Assembly: GCA_018697195.1 (NCBI GenBank)
Contig: CM031879.1
Span: 30,136,473 to 30,200,472, forward strand
Source: Certhia americana
Lineage: Eukaryota > Chordata > Aves > Passeriformes > Certhiidae
Reading direction: 5' to 3'
Length of the DNA: 64,000 nucleotides
Positions 12,441 through 25,067 of this stretch are shown here, piece after piece; within the stretch, counting starts at the first letter, position 1; each line of letters begins with the position of its first letter. The notes beneath the pieces were generated by a model that had not been told where the DNA came from, did no database searches, and saw nothing but the letters and a program-made list of their open reading frames with translations. Made by a program: the position numbers and the translations under genes.

Positions 12441-14149
12441 ATTTCTTACTTGAGAACAATGAAAACTGCCCAGAAACAAGTTTACAAAGCAATTTAAATA
12501 GTGACATTGGAAAATATACCAGACAGGTACACTGTAACTATCCAACTTCAAGAGGAGATAGTAATAATTGGTTTATCCAATGGCCAACAAATAATCACAA
12601 AGCCTAAACTCTGTTTCCAAAAACATAAGTGATCCTGGAGGAACAGGGTTTGCCCATGTTACTGGCTCTATCTGAAGGGCTCCCAGCATAGTCAGCTAAA
12701 GCCTATGCCAGACAAATTTTGAAGCAGAAAGAAACCCGAAACATAGCTGCAACTATATAAGTCATTAACACTTCTGTGGCTCCCAAGATTGATCCAGCTT
12801 GAGCACAAGCAGGTATCACTCAGTTTAAATCCTGCAGCCAGAATGCCCCACTGCATCTTGTGGCAGATGTGCCAGTGTTGTCCTCTGCAGCCTGCACAGC
12901 AGCTGCTGTGGCTCTTCTCGCTGCAAATGCTATTGCAGCATGGTGGACACACCTAGGATTCCGTTTCAGAGGACAAGCAGGCACATCCCATCACAGATCT
13001 CAAGACTGATGCTATCAGCATTTGATTAGCTGTTTTGCCTTAAGGCCAATTGAGGATGTTCTAAACAGAAGTGTAAATGTAGACAATCAATTCAAAAAGA
13101 CCTGACCAAATGTCATAATATTTTGCTGGGTTTGTAGATTGAATAAATACATTCTTACACTACACAGCTTCTCCAAGGGATTACTGTAGCAGAGAAGAGT
13201 AGCATTGGCTGGAATAAAAGGCAGCTTTTAAGAAGCCACAGAAGACTCTTGATGTTATATAGCAGTAGATACTAGTAACTTAGCTAGTATTGTTTTGGTA
13301 GAGATCAAATTGCTTGTGAAATATATAAAGTTCTATTATAAAAGAAAGCTGAGAGTTTGTTTTTTTCTTTTGTGCTTATTATATCCTCTTGTTTTGACAT
13401 TGACAGCACAACAAAGACAACCTGTGCCCTCTGCACAACTGAGCTCTTGCATGCTCTAAGAAGAAAATCAGTTATATCTTTTAGTTCATGCATGACTTTG
13501 GACTTAGGCCATTTGAAACAAGAGATCCCCCTTATCATTGCTCCTATCTATATATCTTTATCAGACCTCTCAATTCTCTCTGTGTCACCACCCTCCCCTC
13601 CATTTCTGTTCTTCCCCTAAAAATAAACCAAAAAACCCACACAATGCAGAAGCACCAGCTTATACTTCTAGATAATAATTTTTTAGACCATATAAAGTAA
13701 GATGCCCTTCAGTCCTGCACCTGTCACCAGGTTTGATCTCTGAGGTGAAAACATTTTACACTTGGTCAATGCAAACTAGTGACACCAGGAGAGTAAAAGC
13801 CAAATTTTCCTGTGCTGAGACAAACAGCGACCATTCACAAGCCCAATTGTCTGTTCTCACAAACAGCAAAGGAACTGCATGAAAATATCTAAGCTCAGGA
13901 TCAGTATTTTTACACAAAATAATTTTAACAGAGCTCAGACAAATGAAAAGAATCAATTGCACTTTTCAGAACTAGATCTATGCCAAAGAAACAGTAGAGG
14001 CAAAGAGCATGATGAGAAGGCGGAATAGTTTGAGACCTGTTGGTGAGGCAGGAGGGACTCTAGCATGTTTCTTTAGCCATTTCCCATTTAGCAGTGTTAT
14101 TAGGAACTACGTCAGAATGATATTTTCAATATTATTGCAGCTTGCTCTC
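12441..14149. other. non-coding stretch, no gene recognised
   Basis: Unremarkable AT-rich sequence apart from a GC-richer patch at 12830-12950 that is rich in CTG/CAG-like words. Frames of 70-87 codons on both strands around 13300-13700 have no recognisable content and no convincing splice sites. Confidence 0.55.
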
Positions 14150-14669
14150 TGTTGTGATTTGACCTCAGGTGGCAGCTAAGCATGCACTCAGCTGTTGATG
14201 CACTTTCTGACCCCAGCAAGACCAGGAGAGAATAGGAAGGACAAGAGCAAAAAACTTACTAGCTGAGAAAAAGATAGTCTAAAAAGTGAAGAAAGGAGGG
14301 GGGAAAACAAGTGATGCAAAGGCAACTGTCCACAACCCACAAGCAGGTCAATATCCAGGCAGCTTCTGAGCAACAATTGTAAGATAAATCCCACAATTTT
14401 TCTTCCTACCTATTTTACTGATAAGCATGAAATCTTATGGTAAGGAGTATCTATTCAGTAGTTGGGACCATCTGTTCCAGCTGTGTCTCCTCACAAATTC
14501 TTGCCCACCCCAAGTTACTTGCTGGGTTGGAAGAGAACAAAGCAGGAAAAAGAAAAAGCCTCCAATGCTCTGCAGGTAGTGTTCAGCAGCAGCCAAACAC
14601 CAGGTGGCTTTAGTCACAAATCCAAACCAACACTGTATAAAAAAATTGACTCCATCACAGAGAGGCACA
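14150..14669 (-). mobile_element. solo ERVL-like LTR, minus strand
   Basis: A roughly 520-bp unit beginning TG (tgttgtgatttgacctc, 14150) and ending about ...CA at 14669. In reverse complement it follows an avian ERVL-type LTR: 'gcaactgtccacaacccac', 'aggtcaatatccaggcagc', 'gttccagctgtgtctcct', 'cacaaatccaaacca' and 'attgactccatcac'. There is no internal proviral sequence on either side, so it is a solo LTR left by LTR-LTR recombination. The 5-bp flanks (ctctc / atgtg) do not match, which fits an old insertion or slightly wrong edges. Overlapping 101- and 124-codon frames are not genes. Confidence 0.72.
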
Positions 14670-17290
14670 ATGTGGGGATAAGAGATGAAGGACAGAAATG
14701 CATGCTCACCCTCCCCTGTGTTGAGAGGGGACTCCCACACTGGAATAGAAGTGATTTGCTCTTTACTCTCTCGTTCCTTTCACTGTTCACCAGCTACACT
14801 CTATTTTTAGACTACTCTACACCGGGATGTCATTAAGCATCAAACTGGCACTGCCTTTCGAAGGTTTCAGCCCAGCAGAAGACAACTAATCTTTACTGAC
14901 TCTGATGTTTGATTGTTAAAGTACACGTAACTTCTGGTCCCACATTGGCAACTGTCAATCATCCAGTTCACTTTATAGTATCTATGATTAATTGGCAGGC
15001 TTCCAGAAATATAAAATAAATTACTTTACAGTTCTAAGCATCATTACCTCATTTACAAATAAATGTGAAGTGGCTAAAAGTCACTCTAAACAATGTTGCT
15101 GAAGTGCAAGGGACAGTAGGAAAAATATTTTTCTTCTATATCTTTTTATGGGTATTTTTACTATTTTTATAGTACTTATATTCTTTCATTACAATTTGAA
15201 ATGACTGAACGAACTTTGAAAATGTAATTGCTTTCTAGGTTTTAGTCTGAACCTCTGCGCAGAGAAGAGTAAATTATATTTTTGGTCTTCACATAATTCC
15301 AAAACTTTTTGAAAACTGAGGTATTACTTTGGTTTCCTATTGAAAGTAGTGAACGTAAGATTAGATATTGCTGTGGACAATACTATTGGGAAATCTTAAA
15401 AAGAAGTTCTGAATATGTTTCACTGTCTATCACACTTTTAGGATTCTGTGAACTATACTGGACTTTGTATGAATTTGCAGTCAGTGAATCTCTGCAAATC
15501 TACAGCAGCTGGGGAGCTGGACCATTACTTTCTGTTGCTGAATACCAGAGCAACTGTTTCTGTAGGAAGAAGTCTTCAGCAGCAGAAATGATTGTGAAAT
15601 CACCCTACCTCTCACTATTTATTGTATTGCTTTATTACTTGAAATACAGAATAAGCTACCACACTATGTGATCCTTTGTGGAAAAGCTTTGTGACGGATG
15701 CTCCCAAGCATGCCACTAAATCTTAGGAAAGCCATTTCAATGAATTGAATAGGGAATATTTTAAAACTGCTGACAAACACTTTTAAGCTGAAATGCTTAT
15801 TAGTATATCCAAGTCTGTTCAAAAGGCATATCTTGTGAGCTGTTTAAAGGGGAAGCTTTAACAGAACAGTCAAGCATGTAGTTTCAGTGGCACTTGATGG
15901 TTCCTCAAAATGACCTAATTTCTTTTAATTGACTATCAGATTGTGTTTTCAATCCCATTTCAGCATTTGCAAAAATCTGCTCTTAATCCTTACCCACTAT
16001 TCCAAACAGAAGTGCAATTGACATTTCTCTAATATGCAAGTAATCCTTGCTTTTCATATTCTATTAAATGCTTCTCTATTTGCAAAAGCTGATGTTGAGG
16101 ATGTTTTTGGAAAATAAATGATGCTTCTGTTAAATCATCTAAACAGAAACACACATTTTGAAAATTAAAGCTGCCATAACTTTACTCCCTATTCTCTGCA
16201 ACATTGCAGGTGTATTAAAGGACAAGACTTGGAAATTATACAGCAACCTCCTGCTCTAGAATGGTGGGGGTTTAACTTAAGTTCTGAAACATCTGGAGGA
16301 CAGTTATCCTTACATATGTCTTAAGTGCTAATGGACCAAGCTTGACTTTGAAAACCAACGAGCCATAACCTCAGACAGCAGATACTGTTCTCAGAGTGGC
16401 ACTGTTTAAATTCCCATATTCCATATAAAATTTTACCAGAGCAAATATATTAATGAGAGTGTTGATGCCCATGAACAACCTGCAGCACACACAATGTCCC
16501 CTTTTAACATTTGATTTCATTGATCTTCTATAATTTTTTATCCTCATAAATGAAGCACTGTAAGACATTTCCATAACAATTTTTATTGCCAGCATCAATG
16601 TGACATTTGATTAAACCAGTCCTTCTGGGCTTTATCTTTGAAGTTACTGGATTTTTCAGCATTAAGGACTTAATCACTTTGTTTCTAATGTGAATCCATT
16701 TGTAGATTCAACTATCATTTTCTGTTCTCTGGATTACTTTAACTGAAAGTCTTCCCACAGCTAGTTAATGCTCATACTTTTTCATAAGCTGAATCTGCTT
16801 ATGACACTGAATCTGAGAGCTAATCTTATATTGTATTTTTTAAATCTCATTAATTTACTGTGCCTAGGTATATTGTAAAATCCAGTGCACTGCCCATACC
16901 ATTTACCGTAGCTGCTAGACTTTATGCCCATTATAAAACAAAATGGGCTTTTCAAAGATAATATTTTAGATAAGGTCCAGTTTTGAATAGCACTGTGATA
17001 AACCTGCTTGATTTTCCATCCTAAGACTGAAAATGCCTAGGGTAGACACAGAAATCTAGACATTATATGTAATGACCTGCATCCCTGTATTGCAATAACA
17101 AAGACAAAAACAGGCCTTCAGCTCAGGACCCTTGATTGATAATTATCTGAAGGAAATGGACATCACCTCAAATCTCAGCATGGACCAGATGAATTTGGAA
17201 AAGCATGGCTTCAAAGCATTTATCAGCTTCTGCTATCTCTGATCATCAGAAAGACAGCAAACTCTTTACAGAAATCCTTATGTAAATATA
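14670..17290. other. non-coding stretch
   Basis: AT-rich DNA with no recognised repeat. The 120-codon plus-strand frame at 15309-15671 has no recognisable motif. A TGTCAATCA word (14953) with nearby ATTAATTGG resembles TALE/homeodomain sites and is mentioned in the findings only. Confidence 0.5.
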
Positions 17291-17339
17291 AGGATATATG
17301 TAGGGATATATGTATAAGGATAAACCCTACATATATCCT
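17291..17339. repeat. perfect 15-bp inverted repeat (hairpin)
   Basis: Arm 17291-17305 (aggatatatgtaggg) is the exact reverse complement of 17325-17339, separated by 19 nt. The loop region repeats the same GGATATATG/TAAGGATA words, so the structure looks like a local rearrangement of a short AT-rich repeat. Confidence 0.9.
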
Positions 17340-18249
17340 AGGTTCACTGTGTGCAGCAGGCTGCTTAGGAACAGTCTTTTAATTTCTCATATTCTATGTC
17401 CAACAGAGAATTTAGGCCAGCTGTTTCTCATCTTTTTTGGCACATATAATTAGTCCACTAGTTTTCTGGTGAAAGAAATCTGCAGTGGGGAAGCTTCACA
17501 GGAGAGAGGATAAAGATGTAAAGGAAACAATCCAGTGCATTGGTTTGTTACTGCAAGAGAACTCACAGAGTCATGGACATGACATCACCAAAATACTCTA
17601 AAGGCACTGTCATGGTGAGGGAATCAAAAATTAAGCTTTGTAAGAGAAAAGCCAGAGTAGCCTCCTTGATTTACTTATTAAGAGGAAACTGACAATGGCA
17701 AAATAAGTAAATTGACAAATAAGGAACAGGAATACAAGATAATAGGAAGGTGGTCAATTGCCAAATCCCAGTTAGCAAATGAGTACCCTATCCTACTGGC
17801 AGGTATTGGAGGATGTGTGTAGAAAAGTGCAAGTGCTGAGTAATCAAAAATACATCTAATAGTGAGCCAGTGCTCAAAAATATACACATGAACCCAACAG
17901 TTATTGCCTAGCAAACCTCACTGCAGGTTGAGAAAATAAAGTAGGTAACCTAAAAAATGCTTGTCCAGACATTAACTGAACTTAATAAACTCTTGCTTTA
18001 TTTAAAGTCTGTTATGTTGGATGAAATTAATATGTCATGGAAATAAAAACACACAGAGGCAATTTTCAATTTCACAAAACTTTTGCTAGTATTTTTGGGC
18101 TATCTTTTGATGTTCAACCAATCTGTCCTGGAAGTGGACAGGACATCATCAGAAAACCACATTAAGAAAACACAAGAAAAAAATAATAATATACTAATAA
18201 ATAGCAGTAAAATGAACTAGAGGGTTTTTGCAAGATCTGTAAGTGTTGG
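17340..18249. other. non-coding stretch before an ancient CR1
   Basis: AT-rich sequence. It may contain further, unrecognisable CR1 upstream of 18250, but I cannot support that. No gene is seen. Confidence 0.45.
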
Positions 18250-18900
18250 ATTTGTACTATTTTAATATACCATTTTTCACTGGCATTGAAATTGGAAAAA
18301 ATGTCATTCATCTTCATTAGCAATCAGGAAGAGGTTAAACAGCACAATAATTAAATTAGCAGATGATAATAAATTGGGAAGTGTAGTAAATGACCTTCCT
18401 ACAGCAAAAGCACAGAAATGCAGTTATAGAATTTCCTTAGGTTCTACTAAATATGTAGAAGATGAAGAAACTAGATGGAGTTGCTTTTCAAAACATGAGA
18501 AAAGAAACTGGGCCACCAATATTCAGTACTGTAAAGTGACAACTACACAATAGCATATTGCCCAGACAGGACAGTGTGACTTTGACCAGCACATACAGAA
18601 CTACCTTAAACTATAGGAAAGAAGAAATATTTCATTCTACAAATTTAGTAGAATTTAGACTAATGTATTAAATTCTAAGCACAGCACAATAGACATTGAA
18701 AAGCTGAGGGAACCAAAAGCATGAAAGGCAATAAGAATGTGTAGAGAGAACAATTTAACAGAAAAGACTTAGAGCATGAAATATCTATAGATTGATTAAG
18801 AGCAAATGCCTAAATAAGCTAAATGAGTTGAGAACTGATTGAGGTTTAACTAAGCAAAATAAGTAGGTTGGGTAGCAAGAGTTTAAAGGAATTTTTGGAA
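18250..18900 (+). mobile_element. ancient, heavily diverged CR1 LINE fragment
   Basis: Matches the late reverse-transcriptase and downstream region of old amniote CR1s rather than the young avian tail. Cues are 'attcatcttcattagcaatc', 'aattagcagatgataataaa' plus 'ttgggaag' (CR1: gcagatgayacyaaattggg), then 'ctaagcacagcacaatagac', 'attgaaaagctgagggaacc' and 'gacttagagcatgaaatatc'. Many stops and indels show it is long dead. The 3' end with octamers is not present, and the edges are approximate. Confidence 0.7.
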
Positions 18901-20954
18901 GAAATGAGATCTTTCAATTTGTGTTTTGTTGGAAACCCTTTCTGAAGTTTAGAAAAGAAATTGTTGGAGACCATCTTACCTTTTCCAAGACATTAATTGC
19001 TTGCTAGCTTTTATCTAAATCCACCCACACTGAACAATTCCTCCATGGCCTTCAAAAATAACCAAGGAAAGACAGCCAAGCAGAAAACCCTGAGGGAAAG
19101 AAGTGGAAGTTACTGAATGTCTAGAAAAAGTACTAGATTTGCAAATATCTAATAATGCCCATTGAGTTCAAAGATCTTCCACTTACTTGCTCAAAACAGT
19201 AATTCAAGAGCCCACTCTTTGGCTCTTTATATGTATCTTGAAAATTATTACCCTTAAAAGCTGTATTGGTTTCTTTAAATATAAAATTTCACCTCTTTCA
19301 TCACTTTTTGCAGCACCATTTTACATCAAAGTGCAGGCACCCATACTACAAATTACAGACTGACTTGACAAAAAGATCAAACTCATCATGCTGATCCTAG
19401 ATTGATCTTTCAACAGGAAAAAAACTTTTTTCTCTTTTTTGTTTTAATTATCCATAAGCTAGTCTATGGGCCCAGTTCCAGAAATTCCCTATTCTTTCAA
19501 CTTTTCATAATATCTTGCAATTTTAAAACTTACAAAATAGCTTTTTTATGTTGTTTCTATTTCTCATACTGTGTCAGAAATGGTACTTTGAATAATAAAA
19601 CTATTGCATGTCTACTGCAATAAGCACGAGTTTCAGATAAGAAGATATTGTTTAGGTACATTAAAATTATAAAACATGTATTTTGTTATGTGTTCTAAGA
19701 GAAATATTACTATTATGCACTCATTTAATTTGTAGTTCAATGTAAATTAAGATGCTCTATGTTTAGAAACTAACAAAACAACATTTTTCTGAAAACCTTC
19801 AAGATAAAGTTGAGACATTTATACCAAGTACACTGCATGGTTGAGTCCCTTAAAATTTTCATTGCAGTTTAGGATGCCAACAAAGTTAGCAGGGGTTCAT
19901 TTTACTACTATAACTAAATATTCATTCTCTAAATAAGGAAATATCCAAGGAAAATACATGCAGTAAAATACCAAAGTCAAAAAAAATTTCTAAAAGTTAA
20001 GTACATTTCAATCCTTCATTTCTCCTCTGGCCCTAATCATGTCCACCAAAAAGATGTCTAAACTTAGCACGTTTTATTTAATGAGCCCAGCAGGTGCCTG
20101 TGACAACAGGCTCACCATCAGCTCCAAAGGCTCAGCTGACTCATTAAGCCACCCTAATTGAATCCCTTTCAATCCTGGTCAACTCTGTTCAAATGGAGAC
20201 AAGGGCTCCAAAACAAGCACAATGATTTTCATATCTGTACAAAGAGGCACAAGAGCACACTTTGAGAAGGCATATTATATAGTATTTTTAGGGTAATGTA
20301 AAGTCTCTGTAATTTTGAAAAGATACTTAGTTTACTTGATTTAAACTGAAGTGTACGAGAGGGTTTTCCACTGGGGAATCAATTGAAGTTTATGTTCCTT
20401 TTTTAAATTTAATTCTATACTTCCTCTGCTTTGTATTGCTTAAGTGCCACATTTGAGCAGCATGGCCTTGCCCAGCCCACCCTGCTGGCCTGGCTAAGGC
20501 ACTCTGGCTTCTGTTGCCCTTCGATACACAAGGGACTGACATATTGGAGTACTCCTGCCTGTTTCTAACTAACAAGTCCTCATTAGATATATTCACAGTG
20601 AGGTTGGCTGGAACAATTTGTCAGAGAAATTAAGACGATTTGTGGTCTTTTTTGCCCTGTAATGAGTCATTAAAGGTAAGGGAATTACCCCTGCCCAAAG
20701 CCACATGCTTTTTGGGTAGGAGCCCCATACCATTGGTACTTTACCAATTTCAAGCCACATTCAACAGCTTATAGCATTTCAAGATGGAATCAGCTTGCTA
20801 CAAAATCATAATAGACCAGTGTCACTACTACTTAATTGACTTTTGTGCAACTGACAAGCAATACTCTCAAAAAAGTCTTTTCCCACACAAGAAAGTACGA
20901 ATTTTTTACACCATATCAGATTTAACAATACCAGGGCAAGAATTCCACCGCCCT
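18901..20954. other. non-coding stretch, no gene recognised
   Basis: AT-rich DNA. A slightly GC-richer patch at 20090-20260 and 20440-20540 does not resemble any repeat I know. Nothing supportable. Confidence 0.55.
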
Positions 20955-20970
20955 CCCCCCCCCCCCCCCC
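20955..20970. repeat. poly-C tract (16 C)
   Basis: Sixteen consecutive C after CCGCCCT. On the minus strand this is a G16 run, capable of forming four-stranded DNA and a frequent cause of sequencing or assembly error. It alone produces the Gly-rich and Pro-rich short frames overlapping it. Confidence 0.97.
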
Positions 20971-23282
20971 GAACAAGAACCTTTTGCTATACAATGAAAG
21001 ATTTTATATTTGAGAAGAAAAGTTTCTGACCTTCATGCTTGCTAAGAAAACAGCAAATACACAGATGAACTACCCCATTTTTTCTAGCTCTGAAATCTGA
21101 AGATGGCAATTTAAAATGTCAGCATTGTTAGCCACTCTAGTGCACAATGTTCTATAGATTCAAGGGTATTAAAGCCAACAGGCATTAATGGGCTAACAGA
21201 ATCTGACCTGCATAATATATGTCACTGAATTCCACCCATCCTTTCCTGCATCAGATTAAAAACCCCAGGCAAACTGGTGCTCTGGTGCTTGTACCTTTAT
21301 AGCTGGTGCCTTTCCCTTTAGAAAGATGTTGAATTTTCATCCAAAATTTTCCATGATAAACAAGCCATCGTATTCCAGAAAAAGTTATCCTTGTCACTAA
21401 ATAAAAATAAGCGCATTTGTGTATCTGTTAATTTTCCTGCCTCTATCCTTTAATCAGTAGTTTATTTTCTGATGGATTTAAATTACTTCCTCTATAAAGA
21501 TTTTTTTCACCCCCCAGGAAGCTACAGTATGTGTGTGCACTACACAGTAGAGTTCAGTGCAAATATTCCCAAGTTAATGGATGGTCAGCAAATCCACATG
21601 GTTCAGCATCTCAGTAGGGCTTTTAAAATGCAGATCAAGAGCCATATGAACACAGCATAAAGGCCATAAACATTCTCTTTCTTTACACACATTTCATGAG
21701 TCTTTGGATCTGTTAAGTCACCCTACAGCTACAGAATTCCAGTGAAAAAAAAAAACATTGTCTCAGTTATTACATCAATTTCCTCTATTCTTTATGAAGT
21801 TGCTGTAATACTGGGAGAATAAAATCAAAGAGATTTTATATCCCATAATCCTGGCAATAATATTCCTCTTCATTCCTTTCATGAAAAACTGCAGTTATAA
21901 CATTATCACAGTCTTTCCCTGCTCTGAATCCAAGATTTCTTTCAAGACTCACAGGGATCTTCACTCCTGGCTATCATTGCCCTAATCCTTTCATTGAGCA
22001 GTTACAAAACTTACTTGGAGTCAGTTCCCCAGGTTTAGCTCTACACCTTTATGTAGCTTTCCACAACTGAGCCTCTTTCTCATTAAGGAATTACAGAGTA
22101 GGAGGTTTCAGAGCAGTTAGACATGCCAGAATGCTTTGTTCTGTAATAATTCATTCATTATTTTACTTCCTGGTTTCAGATTTAAATAAATGAAAATCAA
22201 AGTAACCTCCCTTTCTCTCCAGTTCCATTCTAATGTACACATACTGCTATCAGTCTTTCCCACAGAAGCAGCACTGTCCCTGCCATAATAACTTGCTTTC
22301 TTCCTCTCCTATTCTTTATTTTCAATGGTCAGTTCTGAAAACTGATGGAGGTTTTGCTTCCACTATTTTCAAAATGTATGTGGGACTTTCTGCCCGGAAA
22401 TCTGTCTCTTCCAATGTATCATTCCTCCACTGATGCAGGCTCATTCTGTTTGTAGCTGCTGTTTTCTCTCACACCTCTCTCCCCCTTGCTGTGAGTCTCC
22501 TTTGAATGATTGTTTCTACATTTCATATACATGCAGACTAGTCAAAGAAAAGGTCTCCTAATCTAAACTGACTTCATCTTATGAGAATGATTTGCTGTAA
22601 TTGCACACAGTATTCAACCTATGCATGAACATACTAGCTTTATCTTCCTATTCCCAAAATCTACCTTCTAGAGATATTTTTCCTACTTTAAGTCACTACC
22701 GAGTACAAAAGAGATTTATTTCTAGTTCCACTCTTGCTAGAAATTAAAACTACAATGCAAAAACAAGTTGGGTTTTATCTCCAAAGAAATGTTATGTTAG
22801 AATTTACCTACCAAGCTGAGCTAAATGATATTATGCCACAACCAAGAGCCTGTCATTCATAGTTTAACAGTAATGCATCTTGAACAGTCATTTACTATAA
22901 AAAGATAGTGCTGTGAATGAACCACAAGCCAGTGGAAAGGAAAATTGGATCAGACAACAACAGTTTTAATAAATCTCATATTCACTATGGTCTAGGTTTT
23001 CTTCTTTCAGCAAATCTTTTTTATAATACCCAAATGGATCACGTGACAGGACTCTGATGGAGCCAAAACTTCGAGATGAATTTCCTACCTATTATAGTAA
23101 ACACACTTAGGTCTCACAAATCTCAATCTTAAAAGATGTATTTTACTTGAATTCAAATTAGAAAAATCTAACATTTAAAGTAGAAAAAACTGATCTGTTA
23201 AGTGAGGAAAAAATAAAAAAACTAAATCCCTTTAGTCTTGTGTACTTCTTAGATCAGTTTTGCTCTCAGTCCACCAACTTGG
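20971..23282. other. non-coding stretch, no gene recognised
   Basis: AT-rich sequence without recognised repeats. Frames are at most 66 codons and no convincing exon is visible. Confidence 0.55.
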
Positions 23283-23449
23283 GACAGGTTTCTACAATAC
23301 ATTGCTCCATCCCCAGTAACATTCAAGGCCAGGCTGAAGAGGACTCTGGGCAACCTGTTTCAGCTGAAGATGTCCCTGTTCATTGCAGAGGTTTGGACTA
23401 GGTAACCTTTAGAGGTCCCTTCTAACCCAAAACATTCTATGATTCTAAG
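23283..23449 (+). mobile_element. CR1 LINE 3'-end fragment, plus strand
   Basis: Short CR1 tail: 'ctccatccccagtaacattc', 'aaggccaggct', 'gtccctgttcattgcagagg', 'gaggtcccttctaaccc' and the terminal octamers 'attctatgattcta'. It is 5'-truncated and non-coding. Confidence 0.93.
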
Positions 23450-24540
23450 ATCTCACTCTGGTCCATGGGAAAAAAAGCTACTTTTCATCACAGCTTTGGC
23501 TATGCTTCAGTCTTCTTATTTTTTAGTAACCTTCTAATCTGGCTGTCACTGGAGCATCCTGCAGAGCATGCCTTTCTCTCTGCCAGCTCCCTCTGCTCTC
23601 CTCCACACCCATCTGTCCAGATAAAGGCTCTCATCTTCTGCCTTGAAAGGTCTCCACCTGACAAAGCAAAAGGGCAGCCTTCCTCTCTTCTCCTAAATCA
23701 CTGCCTTTAAAGAAATGCATTCAACATTACATACAGCACATGGTGAAGGAAGGTGTTTAAACACAGGATGTCACAAGCCAGGTAAACATTATCCCCTCAC
23801 AAAAAGGAAACATCTGTTTCCAGTGCTGGAGGACTGTATTTGAAGATTTTATAGCAGTACTCAGGCAAGTCAAGATTAATGCTCAGGTCTTAGTAAAATA
23901 AGGGCATAAAAATTGCCAAACTAGGTCAGTCCTGCTTCCAGTAGTAGTTTGCTAATAGATGTTTTGGGAAAGATTAGATCAGGAAGAATAAGAATAATAT
24001 CCAAGCATAGCCTCACAGCTTCCAGCACCATGTGTTTAGGGATTTCATGAGCTGGACATTGCATCTGTCCATCACATTTAATAGCTACCAGGGGAACTGC
24101 CTTCCATGAGCTGTCTTTGAATCCATTTTTACTCCTGGCCTCCACAGATTCTTGTGACAACAAATGCAATAATTTCATCATGAATTATATGAAAGAAGTG
24201 AAGACAGATACATGCCTTCACCAAGCTCCTTACTTCCTATATGATGAAGTTATGAGCTCACATTCACCTTCTCTAAACCATGCATGGCTTTATAATCCTC
24301 CACAATATACCTTTTCCAAGCTAGAATGGTCCTATATTTTCCCCTTATTTAGAAGCTGTTGTTGTGGTTCTTATTAAGGAATGTTAGGAGCAACTACTCC
24401 CTCCAGCAGCTGTGTACCAGGACTCTTCCTTCTCGGCCTCTACACCCCATCCTGGTATGCCTGTGGACACAGAGTTTCCACCCAGGTTTTCAGGTTCAAC
24501 AGGTGCTGAAGGTGAGCACATGCCCCAAGGCACACCTCCC
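23450..24540. other. non-coding stretch
   Basis: Mixed-composition DNA becoming GC-richer from about 24400. Plus- and minus-strand frames of 81-99 codons overlap one another and contain no recognisable domain. Confidence 0.5.
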
Positions 24541-24604
24541 CACACACACACACACACAAAGGCAGGCACAGGGCACTCTCTGGAGTTACACACACACACG
24601 CACA
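24541..24604. repeat. two (CA)n microsatellites
   Basis: (CA)9-like run at 24541-24558 and a second, CA run ending in CG, at 24588-24604, separated by 29 nt of unique sequence. They explain the His/Thr- and Val/Cys-rich repeats in overlapping open frames. Confidence 0.95.
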
Positions 24605-24739
24605 GATTGTCAGGTCTCCTGAATACCTGCAGGGAGCACCCCCAGCAGCCTGATCCCAGGTCAGCCCCTGTGATCAATGGCTGCTCCAGCCTGAGGTTTG
24701 CTGGGGAATGACACAGTCACACCACACCCATCCTAGACT

Positions 24740-25067
24740 GGGGATGATGCAGACACTGGCTCCCCTAAAGCTGGCATGAGGCACATGGGCTGTCCCACTC
24801 CAGCTGCCAACACTAAGCCCCTCAGTGACCTCATTTACATTGGTGACCCACAGCAGCTGGGGTTTTTTTGGAACACACATAATGGAGAAAGGCAGAGATG
24901 TTCCACCCACTGAGGCATCTGACACTGAGATCCCACTTGCTCCAGTAGTTGACACCACAGACTGTGGGGCAGCCACACCCCCATTCTGTCTCCAGCTGGC
25001 ACCAAAACTGCTCACAGTGACTCCCTCAGTAGCTGGCACCTAGTCTGCAAGACACACTAGTCTGCAA
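24740..25067. repeat. decayed minisatellite-like block, GC-richer
   Basis: A motif close to CTCCAGTAGCTGRCACC recurs at irregular spacing of about 30-50 bp. Examples are ctccagctgccaacact (24798 region), ctgaggcatctgacact (24910), ctccagtagttgacacc (24940), ctccagctggcacc (24990) and ctcagtagctggcacc (25025). An 11-bp direct repeat (ctagtctgcaa) closes the block. It probably arose from an old tandem array or an unclassified transposon. The 121-codon minus-strand frame over it is Ser/Gly/Thr/Val-rich because of the repeat. Confidence 0.45.

Noticed and set aside
20806..20994. Gly-rich minus-strand frame
   Set aside because: The glycines come from the C16 homopolymer read on the opposite strand.
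24541..24604. Regular short repeats that might suggest a CRISPR-like array
   Set aside because: These are CA dinucleotide microsatellites. There are no repeats of 20-40 bp with unique spacers anywhere in the window, and the DNA is avian.
24674..25039. 121-codon minus-strand frame rich in Ser/Gly/Thr/Val
   Set aside because: Its composition follows the decayed tandem motif and GC-richer block, and overlapping long frames exist on the other strand, so it is not evidence of a gene.
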